From Scilla litardierei (taxonomy: Eukaryota; Streptophyta; Magnoliopsida; Asparagales; Asparagaceae): 64,000 nucleotides of DNA. The stretch is taken from NCBI GenBank assembly GCA_030789695.1, contig CM061141.1, positions 273,203,655 through 273,267,654 of the forward strand, written 5' to 3'. The position numbers and the translations under genes were made by a program. Positions 44,871-56,510 of this stretch are shown piece by piece (position 1 is the first letter of the stretch; the number at the start of each line of letters is the position of its first letter). The notes below the pieces were generated by a model that was not told the origin of the DNA, ran no database searches, and worked only from the letters and a program-made list of their open reading frames with translations.

Positions 44871-47300
44871 TGTCATGGCCTGTTTAGCCCTATACGGCGA
44901 CTGATACGGTAGTCCTCTACGCACGAGTAAAGGGAGTATGATGAGTTGATAAGATGTGATATGGTGTAAATGTGGCTCATGGCAGTCGTGTAATTCCGTG
45001 AAAAGTGTAGGGGCATTTTGGTCATTTGGCCATATGGGTGGAAGTGTGTGTAGAGTGAAGGTGTGTGTGTAAAGTAGTGTCATACTTGTAAAATTTGAAA
45101 GAGAGGGTTAGTGTGTGAGGGGCTAGTGTGAAAAAGGATGGGGTTTAGTGGCATGCTTGTAAATTTTTAGAAAGGTCATGGGCAAAACGGTCTTTTGGCC
45201 AAAAACTGTTGTGCGTACATACTCAAGTTGTCTGTGCATAAAGTAATGGCAAACTTGTAAATACTTGAAATTTGAGCGGTAAATTTGGAAGGGTATTAAG
45301 GTCATTTTAAGCTATGCATGCTTATCCTAAAGAAAATTCTAGAGCTTGATATTTTAATACATTTCTACATCTTTCTTTAACTTTCTTTCTTATTCTTTTC
45401 ATTTTTCTATTCCTCTCTCCCAACCCCCAAGCCATGGCTGAAATTTCCCTCCCTCCTTTTCATTTCTTCAAGCTTTCAAACCCCTAATTTCATCTCAAAA
45501 ATTCAAGAAAACCCTAGGCTACTTCAAGGAAAAAGAAAGATAAAAGGGAGAAAAAGAGAAGAGAAGAAGAAAGGAGTTCTTTGAGGTAGGATTCTAACTT
45601 TGGTTTGGGAATTTTTATTTGAGATTATGAGGATTCCATGATGCTATTTTGATGGCTCATGATCTTAAATCCATGGATTATATGTGAATTAGATCAAAAA
45701 GATGACATTTTTCTTTGTTTTCCTTAACTAATTACCCTTTCCTGAAATTCAGAATTTTTGATGTGTGTTTCTCCTTCAATTTTGATCTCTGTAGTTTGAA
45801 TTACCTTCTGAAAAAAATATGTATATGTAGATCTTGAAGTCCTACCCACCAGAATTCTATCTGAAAAACAGTCTGGACAGGCTGCACCAATTAATTCACT
45901 ATAAATCACTCAGTCCACATTACTGCATGAAATTTTATGGATGAACCCGTGACTAGTATATCTCCAACTTTCATTCAGTAAATTTTGTCAAATTCATAAT
46001 AGAAATTGGTTAAAAATGCTGCCTTTCTAGCTGTTCTTGCAATTTCAGCATGTTGGATTGTGTTGGGTGAAGTTGGATTTGTGTGATAATGTTAATTTTT
46101 CCACTCCAAAATGCATGAATGATGTTGATGCATGTATGTAAGTTTGGTTATGCTATTTGTTACTAAATTTGATGGTGAGGCACTTTTCATTTACATGGCA
46201 TCCGCCATATGTTCGTCAAAATGCCCAAATGAATGCGCAATTGAAGAAACTTGGAAAATAGCTATGGGAGTGTTGTGCCATGTAATTCATTATGAAATTG
46301 CATATGATTATTGAAGATTATGACACGTGATTTGTTAATTGGGATGTCTCGATCTGCTCTAAGGCGGGTGAGCATCCTGGTATGGGGATGGAGGAAGTTT
46401 GGGTATAACTTAACTATAAGGGGCTGGACTGAGAAGTTGGGAAAAGTGATGTGTGATATATGATATTATTCCCACTCGCCTTTACCGGGAGTGGAGGGGA
46501 CATGGAGGTTGTGTTACTATGTGGAGAGCCTCACTCCTGACAGGGACGGGGGAGCTGAGACGCCCGGCGTACAGTGCCAGTGTCCATTCCGCCGTGTGCT
46601 ATATTCACCCCAAATTTGGGGTGAAGTCCAGGCCATTATCTTTAGGTGATACCCAGGCTCCAAAGAGTCACTAACATCTGCTAACTAATAAACTTTACAT
46701 GTGTTGTTGTTGCACATCTGTGTGTTGCACTTTTTACTTTGGTTGCTTGTACTCCTATTGCCTTTACACCCATAACCCTAAATGATTTTTCCTACCCTGG
46801 TTAGTTTCCTACTGGGCACGTTTTGACGTGCTCATTTTACTTTCAGGTCCTGAGCAGATGACCCCGGAGCAGAATCTCCCTCAAGAGATTACCCATGTGT
46901 GAGCTGACAACTTGAGGACACTACTCTTTTGGGACGTGTCTTGTAGTGTGAGTTGGGTCGTGTAGTGAGCGTGTTGTCTTTTGTAGCTGTGGTATATGTT
47001 GGTGGCTTGTAGCACTTCTCATGTATGTACTCGAGACAGTTCACTTTGTACTTGATACTGGTGTGTAGTTCTCTCCTTGGTTATGTAAATCTGTGGTCGA
47101 TGTACTCTCTGTGATAGCTGAATGTGTTGTTATCTTTTATATGATTATATGTGATGTATGATCCCAGCATTCGCAGTGGCCTGCTTAGTGTGTGTTTTCT
47201 TTTCACGCTCGGTGTAAATGTCGCAGCTTGTCAGGCTCCATCCTCCTTTTCCCACGGTATGGGATGTCTTATAAAGTATTTGTGGGAATGGGGCGTGACA
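44871..47300 (+). mobile_element. Tek-2 3' LTR
   Basis: TGTCATGGCC to GGGGCGTGACA, 2.43 kb. Compared with the 5' LTR it lacks about 250 bp after CCTACCCA (45848), while it keeps a short piece near 46845-46885 that the 5' LTR lost. Open frames inside match those of the 5' LTR only as far as the DNA does and look non-functional. Confidence 0.92.
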
Positions 47301-47442
47301 CCTCGATGGGTAAATTCATTGGGGGAGTCCTTCTGGGAGAGGGGTTCTCCTCGACCATTGGCTGTTTGCCATGATGGTGAATGCGGTAGCTGCATGCGGT
47401 GTCTGACATGGGTGTAACCCTGGATTCCCACAGACGGCGCCT
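47301..47442 (-). pseudogene. Tat-0 gag start and primer site
   Basis: The minus strand carries GGCGCCGTCTGTGGGAA (about 47425-47441), the phrase that follows the 5' LTR in Tat-type Gypsy elements. Next comes an open stretch containing HGKQPMVEENPSPRRTPPM, which continues in phase into 25328 downward once Tek-2 is removed. Confidence 0.65.
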
Positions 47443-47527
47443 ATTGTTGTAGGTCAAGTCCGCCCAATAATAGATTTTTTTATTAAATGAGAATGACGGG
47501 TACAATGATTACAAGTGAGGATTGTTG
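47443..47527 (-). mobile_element. Tat-0 5' LTR, terminal remnant
   Basis: On the minus strand, 85 bp ending CTTGACCTACAACAATA before the primer site. The rest of the LTR is cut off by Sire-D and would lie beyond that element. Confidence 0.55.
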
Positions 47528-49220
47528 TGTTGAGTATTGATTCCCCGGATTTGGTTTTGATGATGAACAAACATAAATATCGTGAACTAACTCTTTGTGA
47601 GTGCAGTTATGGAGATCGTCGCCAAAATTCTATGTACATCAAAAGCGACGTCTCAAGACTTCTCAAAGCGCGTGATCGTGTGCCTGAAGCTTCGTTGAAG
47701 CTCTAGGAGCATTATTGAAGTCAAGAGTTTCGGATTGAAGCTTTGAAGACGGTTCGTCTAGTTTAATTTATAGTCTTCTAGCTTCTTTTCGTAGAATGTT
47801 AAGCCTTGAGTAGGTCTTACATTATTATCTTCATAACGCTCATATCTTAGAGCTAGGATTATCGTAAAAGCCCATAGAAACTTTCCCGAAGCTTCACGCT
47901 TCATTTCGTGGCTTCTTGTGCATGTTAGTTGGTTCAAGAAGAAGAACCAACCGACTAGATTGCCTTGCTCGATTCAACATCTTCACTGTTGACCAATTAG
48001 TCGGTCCAAGAAGATTCACCGACCGACTAGTTATCAAACTGGTCGGTTTGGAATCCTTTTTAGACCGACTAGTTATATATTCATTTTCACAGCCTGAGCT
48101 ACTGTTTACTCGTTAGTCGGTCCAAGAACAACTATCGACCGACTAGTTGTGAAACTAGTCGGTTGGAATTTGTTCTTAGACCGACTAGTTCTCTTGTGTT
48201 CAGCTTATTGTTTTTCAACTCTTAGTCGGTCAAAGAACACTCACCGACCGACTAGTTGTCAAACTAGTCGGTTGGCAAGTCTTCTTAGACCGACTAGTTC
48301 TATATCTCCTGAACTATTCTTCTTGGCTGTCAACCTCTTAGTCGGTCCAAGAAGAATCACCGACCGACTAGTTGCAAAACTAATCGGTCAGTGATCCTTC
48401 TTAGACCAATTAGACTGCTTCAGAAATAGATCCATTGGAGCATTAAATGCACGAATTTTCCCTCTCTCTTCTCTAACTCCTTTATAATCTTGTGATGCTT
48501 CTTCATAGCATTTAAGGCTGACATTTATTGTGATTTAGAGATCAAAGAGAAAGCATTCAATTCTTATTTCTAGCTGCCTCATTCTCACAAGAATCTCTCC
48601 AAACTCCTTGAGCCCTAATTTCCTTAAGAGAGATTCTCTTCATTGTGACACATTCAAGCCAAGAGCTTGATTCCAAGTCACCAACTCCATCCTAGCCTTC
48701 GATCGCTGTTCATCTTGGTGGAGCTAGGGTTTGGTGACTTCTTCTTCTTCAAAATCCTCCTTGCCCTAAAAATCGTAAGTTTACTCAAGGCATATGATTT
48801 TGTTGGTAAGTATTTCATTGTTTCATTTACATTGATATTGCAAGTTTTTTTCTCTCGGTTGTGAGAGAAGTTTGTGATCCCGGTTTGTGGGAGTCACATT
48901 TCATTTTGTGTATGATTTGATCTTGTAGTGGTTTTTTACAAGAATTTCATAGTGCAAAACTTGGGTTAGAGGATTCTAACTCAAGTAGCCGGAGGGGATC
49001 CAGGTGTTTGGGACGTAGGATCACCGGGAACAAGTCATGGAGACTTGGGTGGATCCGAACCCATTACATCGCTTGTTTGCGCTTGTCTTTTATTGTTGTC
49101 TATTTTCATTTCCGCATTGTTGGTTGAGTTTGCAAGATAATTAGGAATTATACTCTTGATTATTTTAAAGTACTATTCACCCCCCTCTAGTACTTGTGTA
49201 GTAGCTATCAGGGCATTACA
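47528..49220 (+). mobile_element. Sire-D 5' LTR
   Basis: Starts TGTTGAGTATTGATTCC and ends CAGGGCATTACA two bases before the primer site, 1.69 kb. U3 array at 47924-48412; TATA-like CCTTTATAATC at 48479-48489; CACCCCCCTCTAGTAC near the end, as in Sire-F. No gene inside. Confidence 0.92.
47924..48412. repeat. U3 array of CCGACTAGT / CTAGTCGG motifs (Sire-D)
   Basis: Repeated modules of about 110 to 120 bp, each with TTAGTCGGTCCAAGAA, then GACCGACTAGTT and AACTAGTCGGTT facing each other across a 4-nt spacer, then TTAGACCGACTAG. The facing copies could form hairpins or cruciforms. Confidence 0.9.
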
Positions 49221-49222
49221 TT

Positions 49223-49234
49223 TGGTATCAGAGC
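49223..49234 (+). other. Sire-D primer-binding site
   Basis: TGGTATCAGAGC, perfectly complementary to the 3' end of plant initiator tRNA-Met, two bases after the LTR. Confidence 0.95.
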
Positions 49235-49247
49235 CAAGTTCATAGCT

Positions 49248-51541
49248 ATGTCTTCCAACGACAACAAGCCCGTTCGTCCACCTTCAGACTACAGCACCTT
49301 CAGGAACCGTGAAGGAGCTTCTTTGGTGATGGAAGGACACTCCTCAACTAGGCATCCCTACTTCAACGGTGCCAATTATGGGTACTGGAAATGCCAGATG
49401 GAAACGTTCCTCCGGAGCACTTCACTATGGAGAGCTACGTTGACGGAGTATGTCGAGCCCACCGAACCAGACTTCACTAAGTGTGCTACCACGGAGGTCA
49501 CCGCGGAAGTAAACAATGCCAAGGCAATGAATGCCTTGCAATGTGCGTTGGAGCCCGAAGACTTCAACAAGATATGCACATGTAAGAGTGCATATCAAAT
49601 CTGGAACTCACTCCTCATCTTGCATGAAGGAACGAGTAGGGTAAGAGACTCCAAACTCACTGTTGTAAATAAAGATTACGAATTATTTCACATGCAACAG
49701 GGTGAGAAGATGAAGGAGTACTATGCTCGCTTCGTTGACATTACCAATGAGTTGGAGGCTCTTGGAAAGACTTACACCCAAAAGGAGAAAGTCTCAAAGA
49801 TTATTAACGGCCTTCCTTCTTGTTGGGAAAAGCGTACCTTCGCCATCGAGGAAGGTAACGATATGAATAAATATACTGTCGTACAACTAATGGGTACCTT
49901 GATGTCTTATGAGGTACGCAAGGACAGTAAACTAAAGATGCAGGACAAGATGAAGTCGTACTTGAAGCAAGACGAGCTGAAGAAAAAGGCGATTGCGTTC
50001 AAGGCCGCTCCATCTACATCTACTGATGATGAAGAATCGGAAGACGAGTTGGAATTAGAATCCATTGCCCTCATGGCAAAGAAGTTCAACCGATTCTTTC
50101 GAAAAGGTAACTTCAAGAACAAATCTAAATTTAGTTCTACTAACGCTTCTGCTCCTTTGTGTTTTAAATGCAACAAGCCAGGACACATCAAAGTGGATTG
50201 TCCTCAAAAAAACAAAAGGAGAAATGGAAGGCGCCAAAGTTCGACAAGTCTCGAAAGTACAAGAAAAGATACAAGAAAGGACTTGTCGGTACATTCACCG
50301 ACTCCGACGAGGACTCCTCAAGTGGAGAGTCGGATGATGAACAAGTGGAGCAAGCACACATGTGCTTCATGGCTAGAGAGGAACATGATCAAGAGTCCTC
50401 CTCCGATGAAAGCGAGGATGAAGGCGATGAGGTAACTATGGATGACCTTAGATTAACTAACGAGCAAATTTGGTCTAAATATTCTAAACTTGTAAATAGA
50501 TATACTAAGACTAAAGATGAGCTAACTAGTCTCCAAACCTCACCTAAGCCTATCATCATCAATAATGACACCGTTGTTGAAGACTTGAGAAATGAGATTG
50601 TAAATCTCAAATCTCAACTTGAGCATGTTCATATTGAGAACTCGGATGAACGCGAGATGGCGGATTTGATTTCTCGAAACTCAACTTTGAGTATTGAGAA
50701 TGAGAATCTCAAGTCTCGTGTTTATGTACTCACATCGCAAGTGTCCACGTTGGATGCTTCTATGCATTATCTCACCGAGAAGTATGAGTGCACATTAGGC
50801 CGAATTAATAAATTCAATAAAGGTAAGGACCATTTGGATAATATCCTAAATGACTTAGTTCCGGCCAATCATCACATTGGCTTGGGGTATAAGATGAGAA
50901 ATTCATCCAAATCTTCCACCACCTTTGTAAGGCCAACTTCCGATGCCTCAACTAGTGGGAGTAAACACCCCATGGGTAGTTCTTCTACCAATGGTGCTTC
51001 CACTAGGTACACACCCTCATTTGGAAAGAAACCCACTTTGGGTGGACCTCCAAAGAAGGGTCATGCATTTATGTACACCAATACTATGCCACGTAGGAAC
51101 ACACATCCTACTCCACCGGTTCACACATATGATGATTTTTATGGTCCACATCCACGAGCACGTGCACACCAAGTGAGACACACTCACGCACGTATTCCCC
51201 CACATGCATATGTACATCCACATCACTATTATATGAATGATTACCATCATGCACCATATCATATATCGTCACCACCATTTCATCATGTGCCGTATGCTTA
51301 TCCACGACATGCATTTCCTAGGCCACCTCCTCATAGGCCACATGCATCACATAGACATCAACAACGTATGCATGCTCCCAATAGGAATAGGGCTCCCAAA
51401 ATATTCACTATTTGGGGCCCGAAGAACACTAACATGCATGAAAAACAAGCATACATGAATTCCTATTTTATGAATGTCGTGCATAATGATGATTATGTTG
51501 GGAAGTCTAAGTCCAATTGGACTTGGCTTCCAAAGGTCTAA
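49248..51541 (+). pseudogene. Sire-D gag
   Basis: Starts MSSNDNKPVRPPSDYSTF, 13 bases after the primer site. Gag core: YFNGANYGYWKCQMETFL, CALEPEDFNKICTCKSAYQIWNSL, KMKEYYARFVDITNELEALG, IINGLPSCWEKRTFA. Zinc knuckle CFKCNKPGHIKVDC at about residue 310. A one-base frameshift in the A-rich run near 50210 separates it from the remaining frame, which continues with KEKWKAPKF, an acidic Ser/Glu stretch, a coiled coil (about 50530-50800) and a His/Pro/Tyr-rich tail ending SNWTWLPKV. Layout equals Sire-A gag, with about two-thirds of residues similar by eye. Confidence 0.92.
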
Positions 51542-51866
51542 TCTTTTAGGACCCAATGACCTTGGGTACCTTGGAATGATATTTCTATCTTAGGTACTCA
51601 AGAAAAAGAAACAGAGCAACAAATTCAAATTTAGCTCCAAGGATGGGAGGATACTCGATAGAGGGTATTCAAAACACATGACAGGTGAAGCTCAATTGCT
51701 CTCCGGAGTGGTGCCCATTGCAAATGGGAACCGAGTAGTCTTTGGAGGCAACGAGAGCGGAACCATCATTGGTGTTGGTAAAGTTGGTAACCCATCTAAA
51801 CCTCTAATAAGTGATGTTTACCTTGTTAAAGGATATTTATATATTAGATCTTCCAAAATCACATGA
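51542..51866 (+). pseudogene. Sire-D protease, active site mutated
   Basis: The frame around 51642-51680 reads ILDRGYSKHMTGE where Sireviruses, including Sire-A, have ILDSGCSKHMTG. The catalytic Ser of D-S-G is Arg and the following Cys is Tyr. It continues NRVVFGGNESGTIIGVGKVGN and ISDVYLVKGYL, then a stop at 51864. Protease is expected to be dead. Confidence 0.85.
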
Positions 51867-52790
51867 ACAATGTCTCATTGCCAACACAAGTGAATAACAC
51901 TTATGGCATCGACGTTTTGGTCATGTGAACTTTGGAACACTTTTTAAGCTATCCAAGTTAAATTCTATTAAAGGATTTCCTAAGCTTACTTTCCAAAAGA
52001 AAAGCTTTTGTCACTCGTGTCAACGAGGCAAACTTCCAAAACCGTCATTCAAACCTAAGAAAAGCATATCCTCTAAACAGCCTCTAGAGCTTTTACATCT
52101 AGATCTTTTTGGGCCAACTAGAGTTGCTTCATTAGGGAATGCTCGATATGGACTTGTCATCGTTGATGTCTTTTCTAGATTTACTTGGGTATTTTCTTTA
52201 AGTAATAAAAATGATGCTTTTGAAAACTTCACAATATTTGTGAAGAAAGTACACAATCTCATTGGAACCACCATTGTCACTATTTGTAGTGATCATGGAG
52301 GGGAATTTGAGAATGAGCCTTTCTCAAATTTTTGTGATGAAGTTGGTATTACACACACCTTTTCTTTTCCTCGCGCACCCCCTCAAAATGGTGTTGTAGA
52401 GAGAAAGAATATGACGCTAGTGGAATGTGCTCGGACAATGCTTGATGATAGCCAACTTGGCCATCAATTTTGGGCGGAAGCGGTACATACCGCTTGCTAT
52501 GTGTTTAATAGAATACTTTTGAGGCCCGGCACCAAACAAACTTGTTATGAATTGTTGTTTGGTAGATTACCTCAAGTTAAACATTTTCGAGTTTTTGGTG
52601 CAAAATGTTTTATTAAAAACACGTATGGAAGTTTGGACAAATTTGATCCAAGATCCGATGAGGAGATATTTGTTGGATATTCCTCACGTAGCAAAGCCTA
52701 TCGGATATACAACAAAAGAACCTCAACGATCGAGGAATCACTTCATGTTTCATTCAATGAAAATTTTGTCCCTTCTAGATTACCAATGAT
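51867..52790 (+). pseudogene. Sire-D integrase
   Basis: Zinc domain LWHRRFGHVNF with FCHSCQRGK; catalytic acids in LLHLDLFGPTR, ICSDHGGEFEN and PRAPPQNGVVERKN, all three present. The C-terminal part has FWAEAVHTACYVFNRIL, GAKCFIKNTYGSLDKF and FVGYSSRSKAYRIYNKR. A frameshift near 52770-52795 breaks the frame before the linker to RT. It is the best preserved integrase in the window apart from Tek-2. Confidence 0.9.
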
Positions 52791-54285
52791 GATGACTCCA
52801 TGGAAGTTATATGTGATTCTATTGGTAATCCTAATTCTATTGATTCTAATGTTACTAACCCCACTGATGATTCTTTTGAGAATGTTCCTAGTGATCTGGG
52901 AATTCCCAAACGGCTTCATATAGTTCGTGACCATCCCCATAAGCAAGTCATTGGCAACATACTTGATAGTGTCAAGACGAGATCTCAAGTCAACTACTTC
53001 GCTCCTTGTGCCTTTGCCTCCTCAATAGAGCCAAAGAATATTAACGAAGCGTGCGAAGACAGTGCTTGGATCCTAGCCATGGAGGAGGAACTCATTCAGT
53101 TCGAGAGGAATGAGGTTTGGGAGCTAGTTCCATTGCCTTCGAGGAACCACACCGTTATAGGAAAGAAGTGGATCTTCAAGAATAAGACCGACGAGAACCA
53201 AAACGTCGTCCGGAACAAAGCTCGGTTAGTAGCACAAGGCTACATGCAAGAGGAAGGTATAGACTTCGAAGAATCCTTTGCTCATGTAGCTAGATTAGAA
53301 TCTATTAGGTTGTTGTTATCTTTTGCATGCCATAAAGATTTTAAACTCTTTCAAATGGATGTAAAAAGTGCGTTTTAAACGGAGATGTCATTGAGGAAGT
53401 TTATGTTTCTCAACCTCCGGGTTTTATAAATGAAAAGTTTCCAAATCACGTTTTCAAACTTAAGAAAGCACTTTATGGTTTGAGACAAGCTCCTAGAGCT
53501 TGGTATGACCGCCTAAAGAACTTTCTTTTGGATTTGGGTTTTAAAATGGGTGAAGTTGACTCTACACTTTTTGTAAAGTATGTGAATCATGATATTATTT
53601 TAGTTCAAATTTATGTTGATGATATCATTTTCGGTGCTACTAACTTCACTCTTTGCGAAGAGTTTTCTAATGTCATGAAGGACCAATTTGAGATGAGCCA
53701 CATGGGTGAGCTCAAATATTTCTTAGGTCTCCAAATTTGCCAAATGCACGATGGAATCTTCATCCACCAAACCAAGTACACGGTGGAGTTGCTAAAGCGA
53801 TTTGGAATGGAGAATGCTTCTGGTAAGAAGACTCCAATGAGCACGACTACACATCTTGATAAAGATACGGGTGGTAAAGATGTAGACATCCGTCTATATC
53901 GAGGTATGATAGGTAGTTTATTATATCTTACTGCCAGTCAGCCTGATATTATGTTTGTTGTATGTGTATGTGCTCCTTATCAATCTCAACCTAAGGAATC
54001 TCACTTAGTAGCGGTAAAACGTATTTTCCGTTATTTAAGTTACACCCTCGACTACGGATTATATTATCCAAAGTCTAGCACATATGAGTTAATCTCATAT
54101 AATGACACAGATTATGCTGGATGCAAATCCGACATGAAATGTACTAGTGGCACTTGCCATTTTATAGGAAATTCTCTTGTCTCTTGGTTTTCTAAGAAGC
54201 AGAATTCCGTATCACTTTCAACAACCGAGGCGGAATATATTGCCGCCGGTGCTGCGTGTGCTCAGGTTCTTTGGATGAGACCCAC
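52791..54285 (+). pseudogene. Sire-D reverse transcriptase and first part of RNase H
   Basis: RT motifs: [58 protein letters not shown], then TAA through loss of one T (53376-53378). In the shifted frame: GDVIEEVYVSQPPGF, LRQAPRAWYDRLKNF and catalytic QIYVDDIIFG. RNase H begins with YNDTDYAGCKSDMKCTSGTCHF and SLSTTEAEYIAAGAACAQVLWMR, and is cut by Tek-C. Confidence 0.92.
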
Positions 54286-54835
54286 TGTCACGCCCCGCTT
54301 CCTAAAAATGTGGAGGCGAGACGTGAGAAGGTCCGCTCAGACTTGAAAGCTGTGAAACTCCAAGTCTGATAAGCGTATAAATTATCATATGGCAGGTCCT
54401 TGCAACGCAAACGAAACAACAATAATAATAAAGGAGAGAGACAAAAGAGAAATCTCTGAATATCCATTGAATGAATTACAATATCACAGAAAAACCACCA
54501 GGCTAAAGGAAAAAGAGTCTAAGGCCCAAACATGGCCAACAAGGTATAACATACATACAAAGGTGCCACGCACCAACAACTAACAGCAAACCTAAACAAA
54601 GAAGTGAACACGAGCGGTCTTCAAGACAGGCCCCTGGTGTCCACTCACCACCACAGCAAACAGCAGCATCAGCAACACCATATCCCCTGCAACAAAGCTC
54701 TGGCTCTGGGTCTAACATGTGACACCCAAAAGAGAGAGGGGCACATGTCAGCAAGTCTGGAAAGACTTGTGCAAGGAAACTGAAAGAAAGGTAAACTAAC
54801 AACCTAGCAGTTATAGTATGATGCATGGCAGGGCA

Positions 54836-54985
54836 AGTGTAGTATGGAAGTGACAAGTAAAGTACAGGTAGCAAGTAACAAGTATGTCATGGATAACAAG
54901 TTTTACAAGTAAAACACGGACAAGTACAAGTGGTAAGTGTGACAAGTATTGTCAAGTAACAAGTACAAGTACAAGGGATCACCCA
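54836..54985 (-). repeat. Degenerate AAGTA/CAAGTAC simple repeat in Tek-C LTR
   Basis: CAAGTA and ACAAGTACAAG units recur irregularly about twenty times. The same repeat is in the right LTR (about 61360-61510). It is followed by two copies of a unit of about 50 bp containing CCCTATTGCCCGCAGGCTGT. Confidence 0.75.
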
Positions 54986-55214
54986 CACATGGATGCCCTA
55001 TTGCCCGCAGGCTGTGTTCAAGTATCAAGTACAAGGGGTCACTCAACGAGTGCCCTATTGCCCGCAGGCTGTATTGAGCTCGTCTTCTGGAACACGAGCC
55101 AGAAAGTGTATTTGGCATAGGATTGTGCCCACGCAAGGTGGGTGCCTATCCGTAACAATAGTACAAGTATGTAGCAAAGCTACGCAATCACGATGAGTAT
55201 TCAAGCATGCAATG

Positions 55215-55405
55215 ACATGAGCAGTTAATACGCGTACCGTTAATTGTATTTAAACGTGACAGGCAAAATGCAATGACATGAACAGTTATTCGCGTACCGT
55301 TCATTTAAATTAAACATGACAGTTAAAATGCAATAGCAGTTAAGGATGCATGGATGACATGAACAGTTAATACGCGTACCGTTTAGGGAAAGTAAACGTG
55401 ACATT
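55215..55405 (-). repeat. Tandem repeat of about 70 bp, three copies, in Tek-C LTR
   Basis: Three units share AATGACATGA.CAGTTA, CGCGTACCGTT and a downstream AAACGTGACA. A related single unit is visible in the Tek-1 LTR (about 15110-15180, reverse complement), supporting common ancestry of these LTRs. Confidence 0.75.
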
Positions 55406-55425
55406 CAAGCATGATGAAGGTGACG

Positions 55426-55452
55426 GACCAAGCTTCGTTGTCAAGCTAGGTC
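55426..55452 (-). ncRNA. Hairpin with GACAACG loop in Tek-C left LTR
   Basis: On the minus strand GACCTAGCTT, loop GACAACG, AAGCTTGGTC: a 10-bp stem with one mismatched pair. It is homologous to the Tek-1 hairpins. Relative to them a stem T-A pair has become C-G on both sides. Confidence 0.5.
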
Positions 55453-56042
55453 AATGGCGTCTAAACGGCTATCCTTTCACCGTCTAGTCTCTTTTACGCT
55501 AAAGCAAGGTAAATGGCCTAAGACATGGCCCAAATCAAAAGATGCAAGTTTCACTTGCCTGGCACCGAGGAGAACGATCAATGTAGGCACATCACACAAA
55601 TTTGTTATCTACGGGAATGGATCACTGTCATGGAAAAACAACATTAGAATGGTAACTAATCCGTATTCACAATCGAACCCTACGATTTCTAATGATCCAT
55701 TTTATTAGGGTTTCACAAATATCAAGTGTGGGTTATGGATTATTAAAGGAAGAGTACTACCCGTGAAGAAGCGGAGGAACGACGCCGGGAACTATGGCGA
55801 CGGAAGAACGATCCGGCTCAGATCTGGAAATGAGAGAAAACCTGGAGAAATGGGTTTTGATGTGGATTTTGGGGGTTTGATGAAAGATTGAGGAAGACGA
55901 GAGGTAGGATATGTGAAATGAGGGTTTGGATGATGATGAATGAGCTTGGGATGAAGGATCAATGGTTTGGGGAAGAAGGGGGCTCAATGGGGGAGAAATT
56001 AGGGTTTGGGGTGATGAGGAAGAAGAAGAAAACGTTTGGGGC

Positions 56043-56052
56043 GTATTTATAG
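56043..56052 (-). promoter_or_regulatory. TATA box of Tek-C LTR
   Basis: CTATAAATAC on the minus strand, about 43 bp downstream of the motif array. The same site is at 62568-62577 in the 5' LTR. Confidence 0.65.
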
Positions 56053-56094
56053 AAGAGTGTGGCGGCTAGGGCAAAACTAGGGTTTCCTGGGCTG

Positions 56095-56510
56095 ATTAGT
56101 CGGTCAAAGAAGGATTGGTGACCGACTAGTTGAGGATCTAGTCGGTCGGTCGTTCAACATGGACCGACTAAGAGTAAACAGTAGCTCGCTCAGGAAAACT
56201 GGACTATGAGTTAGTCGGTCTGTGAAGGCTTGTCAACCGACTAGTTTGAGAACTAGTCGGTCGGTGAGTGTTCATTGACCGACTAAAGGCTAAATTCTGA
56301 GAGAGATCAAGGAAATGAGAGTTAGTCGGTCTGAGAAGGATTCCTGACCGACTAGTTTAGCATCTAGTCGGTCAATGGTTGTTCTTAGACCGACTAAGAG
56401 TAAACAGTAACTCCAGAATAATTGATTGAATGAACTAGTCGGTTCCAGTTGATTTCCTGACCGACTAAATTGGAATCTAGTCGGTCGGTTGATCTTCTTG
56501 AACCAACTAA
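56095..56510. repeat. U3 array of CCGACTAGT / CTAGTCGG motifs (Tek-C left LTR)
   Basis: About fifteen motif copies in three modules, each with facing CCGACTAG and CTAGTCGG pairs. Motif, module layout and flanking phrases such as GAGCTACTGTTTACTC match the Sire-D array on the opposite strand. Confidence 0.9.

Larger units (their letters stand above)
25329..47300 (+). mobile_element. Tek-2, Tekay-type chromodomain Gypsy element
   Basis: Bounded by TGTCATGGCC and GGGGCGTGACA with perfect cctcg duplications (25324-25328 and 47301-47305). Order: LTR, gag, protease, RT, RNase H, integrase, chromodomain-like tail, LTR. Without the nested Sire-A it is about 10 kb. Two introns can be proposed. Coding parts carry about ten in-frame stops and at least two frameshifts. 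Confidence 0.92.

Noticed and set aside
53360..53385. Canonical -1 programmed frameshift at TTTAAAC in Sire-D RT
   Set aside because: The heptamer is not in the phase needed for simultaneous tandem slippage and Sire-A has TTTAAAT. Kept only as a shared lesion of unknown meaning.
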